A stretch of DNA of 64,000 nucleotides, taken from an archaeon. Its GTDB lineage: Archaea > EX4484-52 > WAPT01. Made by a program: the position numbers and the translations under genes. Position 1 is the stretch's first letter; each line of letters begins with the position of its first letter. Shown here piece by piece: positions 47,571 to 56,434 of the stretch. Below the pieces are notes generated by a model. The model saw nothing but the letters and a program-made list of their open reading frames with translations. It ran no database searches and was not told the origin of the DNA. Location: positions 1-64,000 of the forward strand of contig JAPDKB010000002.1 in assembly GCA_029258795.1 (NCBI GenBank), in the 5' to 3' direction.

Positions 47571-48029
47571 ATGCGATTGAAGAAAAATGAAAAATATGTG
47601 GTGTTCGGAGCAGAAGAATGGAGGGTTACTGTGGGTAAGCTTTATGAGGTCGCGGGAAAGGTGTGCGGTAGGGCTCTTTATGATGGAGGGTTGGTTAAAG
47701 GGAGGAAACTCGCGAAAGCCAGTAAGTTGAAGTCGATGGCGGAGATTGAGAGCGTTCTCAAGAATGAGAATCTTGCAGAGCAGGTACAAGTTGAGAGAGA
47801 TATAATTCTTGTTAAGGGCTCTTTCGAAGGAGAAGCCCTAAAACCATCCCTGAAGCCGAGATGCTTCTATCTGGCTGGAGTGCTTGCCGCGCTTTATTCT
47901 GCCTGCAGCGGTAAGGATGTTAAGGTGGAGGAGACGGACTGCATAGCGATGGGTAAAAAGGAGTGCAGGTTTGTGGTGAGGGAGTTGAAATGGTATGAGA
48001 AAATGAAGGAAGTGATGGAAGTGATTTGA
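47571..48029 (+). CDS. V4R-domain protein of the membrane/V4R pair
   Basis: 152 residues, a single V4R domain: LYEVAGKVCGRALYDGG, FEGEALKPSLKPRCFYLAG, VLAALYSACSGKDVKVEETDCIA, GKKECRFVV. ATG 47571 is assumed; the GGAGG touches it, so the TTG at 47577 may be used instead. It is coupled to the six-helix membrane protein. It closely matches the V4R protein at 54462-54935 over its full length. V4R proteins are known as ligand-binding modules in bacteriochlorophyll biosynthesis and bacterial regulators; ligand here unknown. Confidence 0.88.
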   Translation: MRLKKNEKYVVFGAEEWRVTVGKLYEVAGKVCGRALYDGGLVKGRKLAKASKLKSMAEIESVLKNENLAEQVQVERDIILVKGSFEGEALKPSLKPRCFYLAGVLAALYSACSGKDVKVEETDCIAMGKKECRFVVRELKWYEKMKEVMEVI

Positions 48030-48133
48030 GGTGGAAAAGGGTTGAAGAATGTGACGGAAACCTATAAAAAGCTTCTTTTCCAACCAATCATATCTTCATC
48101 TTTTGACCTTCCTTTCTGAGTGGAGGAGATAAC

Positions 48134-50029
48134 ATGACTAAAGATTACGATGCCTCAGCCATCAAGGTTCTGGAGGGGCTTGAGGCGGTGAGAAGAAGGC
48201 CCGCAATGTATATAGGTAGTGTGGGGAAGCGCGGTCTCCACCATCTTGTTAATGAAGTTGTTGACAACAGTGTGGATGAAGCCCTAGCCGGCTACTGTAC
48301 GAGAATAGTGGTAACGCTTCACAAGGATGGATCGGTTAGCGTTGAGGATAATGGACGGGGCATTCCGGTTGACAAGCATCCAAAGTATGGAATTTCTGCG
48401 CTTGAGGTTGTCATGACGAAATTGCACGCAGGAGGTAAGTTCGACAAGAAGGTTTACAAGGTTTCTGGAGGGTTGCACGGAGTTGGAGTTAGTGTGGTGA
48501 ACGCTCTTTCTGAATGGATGGAGGTTCGTGTTAAAAGAGACGGGAAAATCTGGATGCAGAAATACGAGAGAGGTAAGCCAGTAACACAGCTCGAAGTTGC
48601 GGGGGAAACCGATGAAACCGGAACTTATGTCAGGTTTAAGCCCGACCCTGAGATATTCGAGGATACGAGATTTGACCCGTCCATAATAGAGGCGCGCCTC
48701 AAGGAGCTCGCTTATCTCAATCCCGGACTTGAAATAATTTTCAGGGATGAGATTAACGGTAAGGAGAAGCGCTTCTGCTTTGAGAACGGAATAGTTGACC
48801 TTGTGAAAGAGCTTACAAAGGGCAAAAACGCTTTGCACGATGATGTCATCTATCTAAAAGGGGAGGATAATGATGTGATAGTGGAGATTGCGCTGCAATA
48901 TACACAAATGGAAGGTTCAAGCGAGTTCTCGTTTGTCAACAACATCAACACGATTGAAGGCGGCACTCATGTCACAGGATTCAGAATGGCTCTCACAAAA
49001 GCTATTAAGGAAGCTATGGAAAAGCAGGGGCTTTTGAAGGAGAAGGGCGTAAACATCGAGAGTGAGGATATAAGGGATGGGTTAACAGCGGTTATTTCCG
49101 TTAAGGTGCCAAACCCGCAGTTCGAAGGTCAGACGAAAACCAAGCTGGGTAATAGCGAGGTAAGAAACGTAGTTTACAGCATAGTTTACTCCGGGCTCAA
49201 GGATTACTTTGAGAAGCACCCCGAGTTGATAAAGAACATAGGAAACAGGATTATACTTGCTGCAAAAGCCAGAATAGCGGCGAAGAAAGCAAAGGAGCTC
49301 GTGAAAAGAAAGAGCGCGCTTGAAACCACCACGCTTCCAGGCAAGCTTGCTGATTGCATAGAGAGAGATCCTGAAAAATGCGAGCTGTTCATAGTGGAGG
49401 GTGAAAGTGCAGGAGGTAGCGCAAAGCTCGCAAGGACAAGACAGACACAAGCCGTACTTCCGCTGAGGGGTAAGATAATAAATGTGGAAAAAGCTGGACT
49501 GGTCAAGGTGCTGAGAAATGAGGAAATAAAGGCATTGATTTCGGCCATAGGCACTGGCATAGGGGAGGAATTCGACATCAAAAAGCTGAGATACGGAAAG
49601 ATAATAATCATGACGGATGCTGATGTTGATGGAGCTCACATAAGAACACTGCTCCTAACCTTCTTCTACCGCTACATGCCCAAGCTTATAGAGGAGGAGA
49701 AGATATGCATAGCGATGCCACCTCTCTACCGAATCAAGGCGGGGAAGGATATTTATTATGTTTACAGCGAGGAGGAGAAGGAAGAGCTTCTCAAAAAGCT
49801 TGAAGGGAAGAAAGTTGAGGTGCAGCGTTACAAAGGTCTGGGTGAGATGAATCCGGAGCAGCTCTGGGAAACAACCATGAATCCCGAAACTCGAGTCATA
49901 AAAAAAGTGTTCATGGAGGATGCGATAGAGGCCGATAGAATATTCTCGATACTCATGGGTCCCGATACTGAACCCCGAAAGGAGTTCATAATGACTCATG
50001 CAAAGGAAGCTGTGAACATAGATGTTTAA
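48134..50029 (+). CDS. gyrB: DNA gyrase subunit B
   Basis: 631 residues, the short archaeal/bacterial type. The GHKL ATPase has EVVDNSVDEALAG, EDNGRGIPV and KVSGGLHGVGVSVVNAL. The TOPRIM domain has FIVEGESAGGSAK, PLRGKIINVEKA and MTDADVDGAHIRTLLL. GGAGG seven bases before the ATG and TATA-like CCTATAAAAAGC (about 48061-48072) mark its promoter. With GyrA it introduces negative supercoils using ATP. gyrA follows after 21 bases. Confidence 0.97.
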   Translation: MTKDYDASAIKVLEGLEAVRRRPAMYIGSVGKRGLHHLVNEVVDNSVDEALAGYCTRIVVTLHKDGSVSVEDNGRGIPVDKHPKYGISALEVVMTKLHAGGKFDKKVYKVSGGLHGVGVSVVNALSEWMEVRVKRDGKIWMQKYERGKPVTQLEVAGETDETGTYVRFKPDPEIFEDTRFDPSIIEARLKELAYLNPGLEIIFRDEINGKEKRFCFENGIVDLVKELTKGKNALHDDVIYLKGEDNDVIVEIALQYTQMEGSSEFSFVNNINTIEGGTHVTGFRMALTKAIKEAMEKQGLLKEKGVNIESEDIRDGLTAVISVKVPNPQFEGQTKTKLGNSEVRNVVYSIVYSGLKDYFEKHPELIKNIGNRIILAAKARIAAKKAKELVKRKSALETTTLPGKLADCIERDPEKCELFIVEGESAGGSAKLARTRQTQAVLPLRGKIINVEKAGLVKVLRNEEIKALISAIGTGIGEEFDIKKLRYGKIIIMTDADVDGAHIRTLLLTFFYRYMPKLIEEEKICIAMPPLYRIKAGKDIYYVYSEEEKEELLKKLEGKKVEVQRYKGLGEMNPEQLWETTMNPETRVIKKVFMEDAIEADRIFSILMGPDTEPRKEFIMTHAKEAVNIDV

Positions 50030-50050
50030 AGCCAGGAAAGGTGATGATAT

Positions 50051-52477
50051 TTGACACCGCAGAAAGCAAAGCTCATTGAAGCCCCTCTCGAGCAGGAGAT
50101 GAAGCAGGCATATCTGGATTACGCGATGAGCGTTATAGTGGGAAGAGCACTTCCTGATGTGAGGGATGGTTTGAAGCCAGTTCACAGGAGAATACTCTAT
50201 GCCATGTACGAAATGGGGCTTTTCCACAACAAGCCCTACAAGAAGTCAGCCAGAGTGGTTGGAGAAGTGCTCGGTAAGTACCATCCGCATGGTGACGCTT
50301 CCGTTTATGATGCACTCGTCAGAATGGCGCAGGATTTTGTTATGAATTATGTTCTCGTGGATGGCCACGGTAATTTTGGCAGTGTGGATGGCGATCCACC
50401 AGCTGCCATGCGTTACACCGAAGTGAGGCTTTCGAAGATAGCTGAGGAGATGTTGAAGGACATAGACAAGGACACTGTGGATTTCGTGCCCAACTTCGAT
50501 GGCACGCTGAAAGAGCCAGTAGTTTTACCTGCTGCATTTCCCAATCTCCTTGTGAATGGCTCTTCTGGTATAGCTGTAGGAATGGCAACCAACATACTAC
50601 CTCACAATTTGAACGAGGTGGTGGATGCGCTCATCTTCCTTATAGATAACAGGAAACGAGAGGTGAAGGATGAGGAGCTGCTTTCTATAGTTCAGGGACC
50701 TGACTTTCCGACAGGAGGTATAATTCTGGGTAGAGAGGGTATAAGGAGGGGTTATCTTACAGGTAGAGGAAGGGTGATTGTTAGAGGGAAAGCGGAGATT
50801 GAAGAGGGCAAGGGGAAAAGCAGAATAGTTATAACTGAAATTCCATATCAGGTCAACAAAGCGAGAATGATAGAGCACATAGCAGAGCTTGTGAAGGATG
50901 GAGTTATAAGCGGTATAAGAGACATAAGGGATGAATCGGATAGAGAGGGATTGCGCGTCGTTATAGAGCTGAGAAAGGATGCAGACCCCAACATAGTTCT
51001 CAATCAGCTCTACAAGCACACTCAACTTGAAACCAGCTATTCCATGCTGAATCTGGCTCTGGTTGACAACCAGCCGAAAATCCTCACACTCCGCCAGATG
51101 CTGGATGAGTTCATAAAGCACCGCTTCACCGTCATCAGGAGGAAAGCTTCTTACGAGCTGAAGCTTGCCAGAGACAGGGAGCACATAGTGGAGGGCTTGC
51201 TCATAGCTCTGGCCAACATAGATGAGGTTATAGACCTCATCAAGAAATCAAAGGACAGGAAGGAAGCCATGAGCTCACTCATCTCAAGATTCCAGCTGAG
51301 CGAGAAGCAGGCAGATGCCATCCTAACCATGCAGCTGCAGAAGCTGACCTCCATGGAAGTGGAGAAGCTGAAGGAAGAAAAGAAGGAGCTGGAGGAGAGA
51401 ATAAAGAAGCTGCAGAAGATTGTGAATGAAGATGATGAAGTTTACAGGATAATGAGAGAGGAGTTTGAGGAGATAAAGAAGAAGTATGGAAGGGAGAGGA
51501 GAACGAGAATAGAGGAAAGGTATGAAAGCATCGATATTGAGGACCTCGTGCAGGAGGAGGAGGTCATAGTTCTCTGCACAAAGGAAGGTTTCATAAAAAG
51601 GATGCCCGCAAAGCTTTACAGAACGCAGAGGAGGGGTGGCGCTGGCATAATAGGATTGCGTGCTGGCGATCACGATTACACAAAACATCTGATAGCTTGT
51701 TCAACCCACGATATTCTGCTCATCTTTTCAAACAAAGGTGTGCTCCGCACAATCAAAGCTTACGAGATTCCGGAGGCGAGCAGATACAGCAAGGGAAGGC
51801 ACATCTCACAGCTTTTGAAAATGGGTGAGGATGAGAAGGCGGCTGCAATCATTCCTTACAGAAAATCAAACAATTACAAGTACCTCTTCATGTACACCAA
51901 AATGGGCATCGTTAAAAAATGCGAGCTTGAGCTTTTTGCCAACGCAAAGAGGAGCGGAGTTATAGCAATAAAGCTGAAAGAGGGAGATAAGTTGATGGGT
52001 GCAATGCTCACTACAGGAAACAATACGATAATGCTCGCAACAAGGAAGGGCATGGCAATACTTTTCAATGAGCAGGACGTCAGACCCATGGGAAGGAGCG
52101 CGGTCGGAGTGGTTGGAGTCCGGCTTGGCAAGGGTGATGAGGTCGTTGCAGGAGCTGTGGTTGATGACGCGGATTACATCCTCACGGTTACATCGAAGGG
52201 TTATGTGAAGAAGAGCAGGAAGGAAGAGTACAGGGTGATCAAGCGCGGTGGAAAGGGTGTGACTAACATAAAGCTGAGCGAGAAGAATGGTGAGGTGGTG
52301 ACGGCTTTTGGAGTTAGAGATGAGGACGAGATTGTTGCGATAACCAAGAGCGGCATGACCATAAAGGTGAGTGTGAAGCAAATTCCATGTCACGGAAGAG
52401 CAACCATGGGTGTCAGGTTGATCAAACTTAAAGATGGGGATGTCGTGGCGGACGCTGCAAAAATAATTAATATTTAG
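50051..52477 (+). CDS. gyrA: DNA gyrase subunit A
   Basis: 808 residues from TTG 50051, which has AGGTGAT five bases upstream; a nearby GTG/ATG is in another frame. The catalytic tyrosine is Y122 in AAMRYTEVR, at the same number as in E. coli. The long coiled-coil region ends in a C-terminal beta-pinwheel. The GyrA box QRRGGAG (near residue 527) is present, which marks true gyrase rather than topoisomerase IV. The GyrB-GyrA operon is of bacterial type in an archaeal genome, known in several euryarchaeal groups. Confidence 0.97.
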   Translation: MTPQKAKLIEAPLEQEMKQAYLDYAMSVIVGRALPDVRDGLKPVHRRILYAMYEMGLFHNKPYKKSARVVGEVLGKYHPHGDASVYDALVRMAQDFVMNYVLVDGHGNFGSVDGDPPAAMRYTEVRLSKIAEEMLKDIDKDTVDFVPNFDGTLKEPVVLPAAFPNLLVNGSSGIAVGMATNILPHNLNEVVDALIFLIDNRKREVKDEELLSIVQGPDFPTGGIILGREGIRRGYLTGRGRVIVRGKAEIEEGKGKSRIVITEIPYQVNKARMIEHIAELVKDGVISGIRDIRDESDREGLRVVIELRKDADPNIVLNQLYKHTQLETSYSMLNLALVDNQPKILTLRQMLDEFIKHRFTVIRRKASYELKLARDREHIVEGLLIALANIDEVIDLIKKSKDRKEAMSSLISRFQLSEKQADAILTMQLQKLTSMEVEKLKEEKKELEERIKKLQKIVNEDDEVYRIMREEFEEIKKKYGRERRTRIEERYESIDIEDLVQEEEVIVLCTKEGFIKRMPAKLYRTQRRGGAGIIGLRAGDHDYTKHLIACSTHDILLIFSNKGVLRTIKAYEIPEASRYSKGRHISQLLKMGEDEKAAAIIPYRKSNNYKYLFMYTKMGIVKKCELELFANAKRSGVIAIKLKEGDKLMGAMLTTGNNTIMLATRKGMAILFNEQDVRPMGRSAVGVVGVRLGKGDEVVAGAVVDDADYILTVTSKGYVKKSRKEEYRVIKRGGKGVTNIKLSEKNGEVVTAFGVRDEDEIVAITKSGMTIKVSVKQIPCHGRATMGVRLIKLKDGDVVADAAKIINI

Positions 52478-52502
52478 CGCCATAATACTTTCCCTGTTGC
52501 AA

Positions 52503-52624
52503 GGGCCGGTGGTCTAGCGGCTATCTGCGAAAACCGGAGGGCTCAGCTCTCTCCGGTCTTCCAGACCGAAGATGACGTCGCCCTCACGCGGCGAAGGTCG
52601 GCGGTTCGAATCCGCCCCGGCCCA
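52503..52624 (+). tRNA. tRNA-Val (CAC) with a D-loop intron
   Basis: Acceptor GGGCCGG pairs with CCGGCCC and the discriminator A is at 52624; CCA is not encoded. The anticodon arm is TCGCC-CTCACGC-GGCGA (anticodon CAC) with no intron there. The D-arm needs GTC (52512-52514) to pair with GAC (52574-52576), but about 49 bases (about 52525-52573) interrupt the D-loop after GCGGCTAT. Removing them gives a standard 73-base tRNA. The insert contains two helices (ACCGGAG/CTCCGGT and CGGTC/GACCG) as a bulge-helix-bulge needs. Confidence 0.92.
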
Positions 52625-53028
52625 TAGAAATTATCCGAATCGCATGTTTACCTAATCGCCAACATAATGCGTTACGAATATCACAAGGAGTGCTATCATC
52701 ACGTGTTCTGCTATCATGTTGACCGGGGTTCATTTTTCATTCTGGCCATTCTGTAACTCAGAAATGAAAGGAGAGACAACTCCCAGAAAACGCTGACCAA
52801 AACAGCCTTCTCCAATTCCAGAAGCAACATGGGCACCAGAAAGCTGAGAGCGAAGATGCTTATTAGGGAGAAGGCTTGCTCTACCGTGGTTCATCACTCC
52901 ATTAGCTTGTTTGATGAACAGGTGGAACAAGCCTCCCTATAAATGTTTTGTTATCGGGACAGTATCAAAATTCCGGACATGTCAACTTAAGAACCAATTT
53001 CTCCACTCTGGCATAAAAATCAAAATAA
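52625..53028. other. Gap without an intact gene; possible membrane-gene remnant
   Basis: On the minus strand the frame 52887-52714 has no start codon and reads EQAFSLISIFALSFLVPMLL and further hydrophobic residues, then stops. A 21-residue hydrophobic stretch (IAEHVMIALLVIFVTHYVGD) begins at 52717, overlapping that stop as ATGA. This looks like a decayed piece of a membrane transporter gene, but I cannot name it. Nothing else seen. Confidence 0.25.
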
Positions 53029-53096
53029 GGGGGCTCAGCATATCTTGATTTTGCAAAACACACCTTAAAGGAGGTGATATACCATGCTGAGCCCCC
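53029..53096 (+). repeat. Long inverted repeat over the transposase start
   Basis: GGGGGCTCAGCAT (53029-53041) and its exact complement ATGCTGAGCCCCC (53084-53096) flank 42 bases. The second arm contains the ATG (53084) of the decayed transposase, and the loop contains its AAAGGAGGTG ribosome-binding site (53067-53076). In read-through RNA the hairpin would hide the start codon. Confidence 0.8.
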
Positions 53097-53714
53097 ATAT
53101 AGATGAAATGTTCTCAAGGATATTTAAAAGAAACAAAAAGCTGAAAGAAAAACAAGATAAAGCCAGTATTGCTTTATTTCTCGGGATTATCATACAGAAA
53201 AGCAGGAGATGAAACAGATATGAGCCATGAGAACGTGAGAAAGTTATTCAGAAAAACGAAAGAATTTCTCAGGGAAATAAAGCCAGTAAAAAGAAAAACG
53301 ATAGCAATGGATGAGACGGTGATAAAAACAAACGGGAGGAGATGTTACATTTACGCAGCTTACGCATGAGGGCTTATGCAGCAAGAAGTTATTTGGCAGC
53401 TCTGGATTTTGTAAAACGGGTTTTTGGAGTTGGGTAAGAAAATAATCTCCTGTTTGCTGTTGATAAGGCTCCGCGGCATTAGACGGGTTTTTGAAAGACC
53501 CGGGTTGAGATATGTGCATGAGACTTCTGGAATGAGGAATAAAGTGTGGAGGGGGATCTTTTGGTTATTTGAAGCAGGGAAGTGTTTTGTTTTATTCACG
53601 ACAATTAATGTGAATTTGGGGTCTGTGTTTGGAAGAATGGATAAAAGGGTTGAGGGATGGAGAAGCTTTGAGGCATCTGAATTTGTTTTTGAAGTTGTTT
53701 ATGGTTTATTATGA
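53084..53714 (+). pseudogene. Frameshifted DDE transposase, IS6/IS240-like
   Basis: An IS transposase broken into at least three frames. The first (53084) gives LSPHIDEMFSRIFKRN and ends at an early stop near 53210. The second (to 53369) gives LSYRKAGDETDMSHENVRKL and the first catalytic Asp in AMDETVIKTNGRRCYIY. The third (to 53714) gives LRYVHETSGMRNKV and the C-terminal tail. The order is that of IS6-type transposases. It is not functional. Confidence 0.75.
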
Positions 53715-53803
53715 TTGGTTTGTCAGGAGGTGAGGCTTATCCGGATGCACTCCTTGCACATACCACAAACATTTATATATAACTTTTGCCAAAATATAAA
53801 GCC

Positions 53804-54457
53804 ATGATTAAAGATGCAATAATGTTGGTTTCTATAATGTGGGGTGGAAGGTCGAAACAATAAGAAAAGAAAGTGGAAAGAATCTTCTTTTGAAATTGAC
53901 TTTATTTTATGTTGCGCTGGGTATTGCTATATTTTTTTACTATGTTCGGGACTTTTATGTATATAATCAGGCATTGGATTTTTTGTTCGGTAAAATAGGT
54001 GGAACATTCCATACAATTTCATTCCTTTCCATTTTCCTCTTCTCCGTAGATATATTTTATTCAGAGAAGTGGAAGAGATAGATATGCTTACTTTCTGGGA
54101 ATTTTGCTGATGACTGTTTTCGTGATTTTCCTGTGGAACGTAACGTTTGCCAGTGAAATTCAGGTGGTTAAGCTTGATAAGGAGTACGTCGTAACTCACG
54201 TTTATTTTCCAGATAAATCCGAAATGATGCTTTACGTTGTTTTAGTGAGTGTAATATCATTTTTACCTATTCTCTCATTTTTAGCTTACGGAATAAAGGT
54301 TCCGGCGAAAAGAAGAAAGGCTCTAACCTATTGTTTGGGAATAGCCGTTACCGCCTCAGGAACCATGCTTTGCCTCCTTATATCCCCAATACTTGCACGA
54401 GTTATGTATCTGCTGGGTGCAGTCATCTGCTATTATGCTTTCAAAATGAAGAGTTGA
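53804..54457 (+). pseudogene. Frameshifted second copy of the six-helix membrane protein
   Basis: The DNA aligns with 46901-47563 from start to end: IKDAIMLVS against LKDVIMLGS, FYVALGIAIFFYYVRDFYV against FYFALGISILMYYIRDFYV, and RVMYLLGAVICYYAFKM against RSLYLVGAIICYYAFKM. A small deletion with a frame change near 53835 and a one-base shift near 54078 break it. The TATA-like ATTTATATATAAC (about 53771-53783) is at the same place as in the intact copy. Its V4R partner downstream is intact. Confidence 0.85.
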
Positions 54458-54461
54458 GGTA

Positions 54462-54935
54462 ATGAACATGACTGTGCTGCGAAAAAAAGAAAGAAGCATA
54501 TGTATATCCCAGAGAGAATGGGCGGTGATGACTAAAAGGTTGTATGAAGTTGCAGGAAAGGTTTTTGGTAGAGCGCTCTATGAAGGTGGACAGGTAAAAG
54601 GAAAGGAATTGGTAAAAAAATATGGCGTAAAGAAAGACGATTTGAAACAATTGCAAGAAGTAATAAAAAAAGAGGGCCTTGCAAGAAATGTGGAGATACA
54701 TGATAGAGAAATATTGGTTGAAGGTTCTTTTGAAGGAGAAGCTCTAAAACCATACACAAGGCCTGTGTGTTTTTATCTCGCAGGGATCATTGCAACCATT
54801 TATTCAAAGATAGAAAAGGAAGATGTAAAAGTTGAAGAAACGGACTGCATCTCCACAGGTAAAAAAGTGTGCAGGTTTGTCGTCAGGCCGCTTGAGTGGT
54901 ATGAAAAGATGAATGAAGTTATGGAAATAATTTGA
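54462..54935 (+). CDS. V4R-domain protein of the second membrane/V4R pair
   Basis: 157 residues; ATG 54462 or ATG 54468 (better spaced from GAGGT). The V4R domain matches 47571-48029 along its length: LYEVAGKVFGRALYEGG, FEGEALKPYTRPVCFYLAG, KKVCRFVVRPLEWYEKMNEVMEII. The frame is intact although its membrane partner gene is broken, so it may be kept by selection or the partner was lost recently. Confidence 0.85.
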   Translation: MNMTVLRKKERSICISQREWAVMTKRLYEVAGKVFGRALYEGGQVKGKELVKKYGVKKDDLKQLQEVIKKEGLARNVEIHDREILVEGSFEGEALKPYTRPVCFYLAGIIATIYSKIEKEDVKVEETDCISTGKKVCRFVVRPLEWYEKMNEVMEII

Positions 54936-55130
54936 AAAAAGTAAGCATGTTTTGGCTTCGTTTCCTTATATAAAGGGACAAGCAATTGCGACTTACTTAT
55001 TCATATTATATCGTTTGGATAGAGGATGCTTGGAACTTTTGAAGTGAGAGGCTTTGGGACACCTATGTAAGCCACCTCCAAACATTTTTATTGGTTATAA
55101 GCTATATATCTCTATCGAACAAACACCTAT
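54936..55130. other. Intergenic stretch before the structured RNA candidate
   Basis: No gene seen. It contains a TATA-like CCTTATATAAAGGG (about 54963-54976) and, at its end, TTATAAGCTATATATCTC (about 55095-55112), about 25 bases before the first hairpin described in the next entry. Confidence 0.4.
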
Positions 55131-55258
55131 TCGCGGTCTAAGCCGCAGTATAGCATCTTCGTTCATGGGGATAGGGAAAGCTTAATCAAAATGTCGCAGT
55201 CTTAAGCTGCATGTCCCAAGTCAAGCTTTTCCCTATCCCCTAAACATTTCCTTTCTTT
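55131..55258 (+). ncRNA. Structured RNA candidate with tandem hairpins
   Basis: Hairpin 1: GCGG-TCTAAG-CCGC (55133-55146). Hairpin 2: GCAG-TCTTAAG-CTGC (about 55196-55210). The loops are nearly identical, and the third stem pair changes from G:C to A:T in both arms, which is compensatory. Hairpin 2 sits inside a 17-bp stem: GGGGATAGGGAAAGCTT (55167-55183) with AAGCTTTTCCCTATCCCC (55223-55240), one bulged T. A TATA-like box lies about 25 bases upstream and T-rich sequence (TTTCCTTTCTTTT) follows. The strand is uncertain because the stems are symmetrical. It overlaps the end of an IS110-like transposase remnant on the minus strand. Confidence 0.5.
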
Positions 55259-55373
55259 TAAGCATGAAGTAAATTGCAATGCATAACTTTCTTGCTGCAG
55301 CAACTATTGTTTTGTGTGCTTCATAAATACCCACGGTGAGAGTCTGGGTCTTCTGGTGGCTATGCCCGACCGG
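55233..55373 (-). pseudogene. C-terminal remnant of an IS110-like transposase
   Basis: The minus strand reads VGIYEAHKTIVAAARKL and then CIAIYFMLKRKEMFRG before a stop at 55233. The pattern AxARKL...MLKR is the usual C-terminus of the IS110 family (Transposase_20). The rest of the gene is missing; the sequence changes near 55373 to a GC-rich block. The stop codon is within the long stem of the structured RNA candidate. Confidence 0.6.
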
Positions 55374-55383
55374 GTTTTTTGAT

Positions 55384-56264
55384 ATGAGAGTGTGCATTGT
55401 TGGTCCTGCGAATCCTGGCGAGACAGAGATAGCTCTCACCGAGGCCGCCAAAAAGCGCTATTCCAAGGTATTGTACGCGCCCTTTTCCCGTCTCAGGATA
55501 GAAATGGTTGCCGGAGAGCCGAGAGCCTTCTACAAGGAATAGACCTTTCAGAGTTTGACATTGTCATACCCCGCGTCAGGAGGAGCGACGCGGATTTCGC
55601 ATACGTCCTCTTAGGGGTTCTCGAGGACCTGGGAGTCTATTCTCCAATCTCGAGGGACAGCATTCTCTACGGGTTCAACGAGTATCTCATACCTTTCATT
55701 CTCGGGAGGGCTGGGGTCGAGACCCTCACAACCCTCCTGGGCTCTACCCGGGCCGCCCTCGAGAAATCGATCTCGAGGCTGAGGTTCCCCGTGGTGGTAA
55801 AACTCCCCCACAACAAGGACGGGGCAATGATAGTGGACAGCGAGAAGATCGCCAGGTGCGTGCTCGACACTCTCGAGAGCCTCGGAGAGCCGATAATAGT
55901 CCAGGAGATGCTCGAGGGATCTGAGAGCTTCAGCATCCTCTATATCGGGGAGAGAACATATTGCATAGAAAAGCACAACGGGACCGCGAGAAAGAGAAAG
56001 CTTGGCATAGAAGAAAAGCGGACCGCGAGGCGCATGACATCCCTCCTGGGAGCGAGCGTGTGTCAGCTGAACGGAATGATCTCTGGAGATAGGCTCGTGG
56101 TCATAGACCTCAACATCAACCCCTGGGTGCACAGACTCCAGGAGCACTTCAAGACCAACCTGTTCGAAAAGATCCTGGACCACCTGGAGAGCGGGTACTC
56201 TTCCTCTCGACGGGGCACTATCCTAGACAAGTTCCTGAAATGGTTCGAGGAGATGAGGTGGTAG
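55384..56264 (+). pseudogene. Frameshifted RimK-like ATP-grasp ligase gene, GC-rich
   Basis: The start ATG 55384 gives MRVCIVGPANPGETEIAL and ends at TAG 55540-55542. The other frame takes over near 55535 and continues IDLSEFDIVIPRVRRSD to a stop at 56264. The ATP-grasp parts are FPVVVKLPHNKDGAMIVDS, EPIIVQEMLEGSE and the metal-site strand LVVIDLNINPW, like RimK-type ligases of about 290 residues. One frame change separates a full protein from this one, so a sequencing error or a fresh pseudogene are both possible. Its GC content is much higher than that of its neighbours, so it is probably transferred. Confidence 0.75.
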
Positions 56265-56265
56265 A

Positions 56266-56430
56266 GTGTACAACGTTCTCATTACGGCATCGCCAAGAGT
56301 CTTGTGGACTACCCGCCAGCTTATTGAGGAGGGCAGGAAGAAGTTCAACCTCCACGTTGTCTCTCTATATGTTATCAATATTGAGGTTTCTCCCGGGATC
56401 GTCTCGTGCAGGCACAAGCGCTATTTATAA
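56266..56430 (+). CDS. Short GC-rich frame after the ATP-grasp gene, probably truncated
   Basis: 54 residues from GTG 56266 with GAGGTGG five bases upstream, one base after the ATP-grasp stop. It reads YNVLITASPRVLWTTRQLIEE and ends at TAA 56428-56430, where the GC-rich block also ends. Composition and spacing suggest the 5' end of the next gene of the transferred operon, cut off by AT-rich DNA. No family recognised. Confidence 0.4.
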   Translation: MYNVLITASPRVLWTTRQLIEEGRKKFNLHVVSLYVINIEVSPGIVSCRHKRYL

Positions 56431-56434
56431 ACGT

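Noticed and set aside
48284-52483. Several minus-strand frames of 180-205 residues opposite gyrB and gyrA
   Set aside because: Shadows of gyrase genes with intact catalytic motifs.
53029-53096. Inverted repeat as a transcription terminator
   Set aside because: No T-run follows and the second arm contains a well-placed start codon with its ribosome-binding site in the loop.
53804-54457. Programmed frameshifting in the second six-helix membrane gene
   Set aside because: There are two separate lesions, including a deletion in the first helix, and no slippery sequence; decay is simpler.
55167-55245. H/ACA guide RNA (an ACA follows the long stem)
   Set aside because: The stem is continuous for 17 bp with no pseudouridylation pocket, and the ACA is not placed right after the lower stem.
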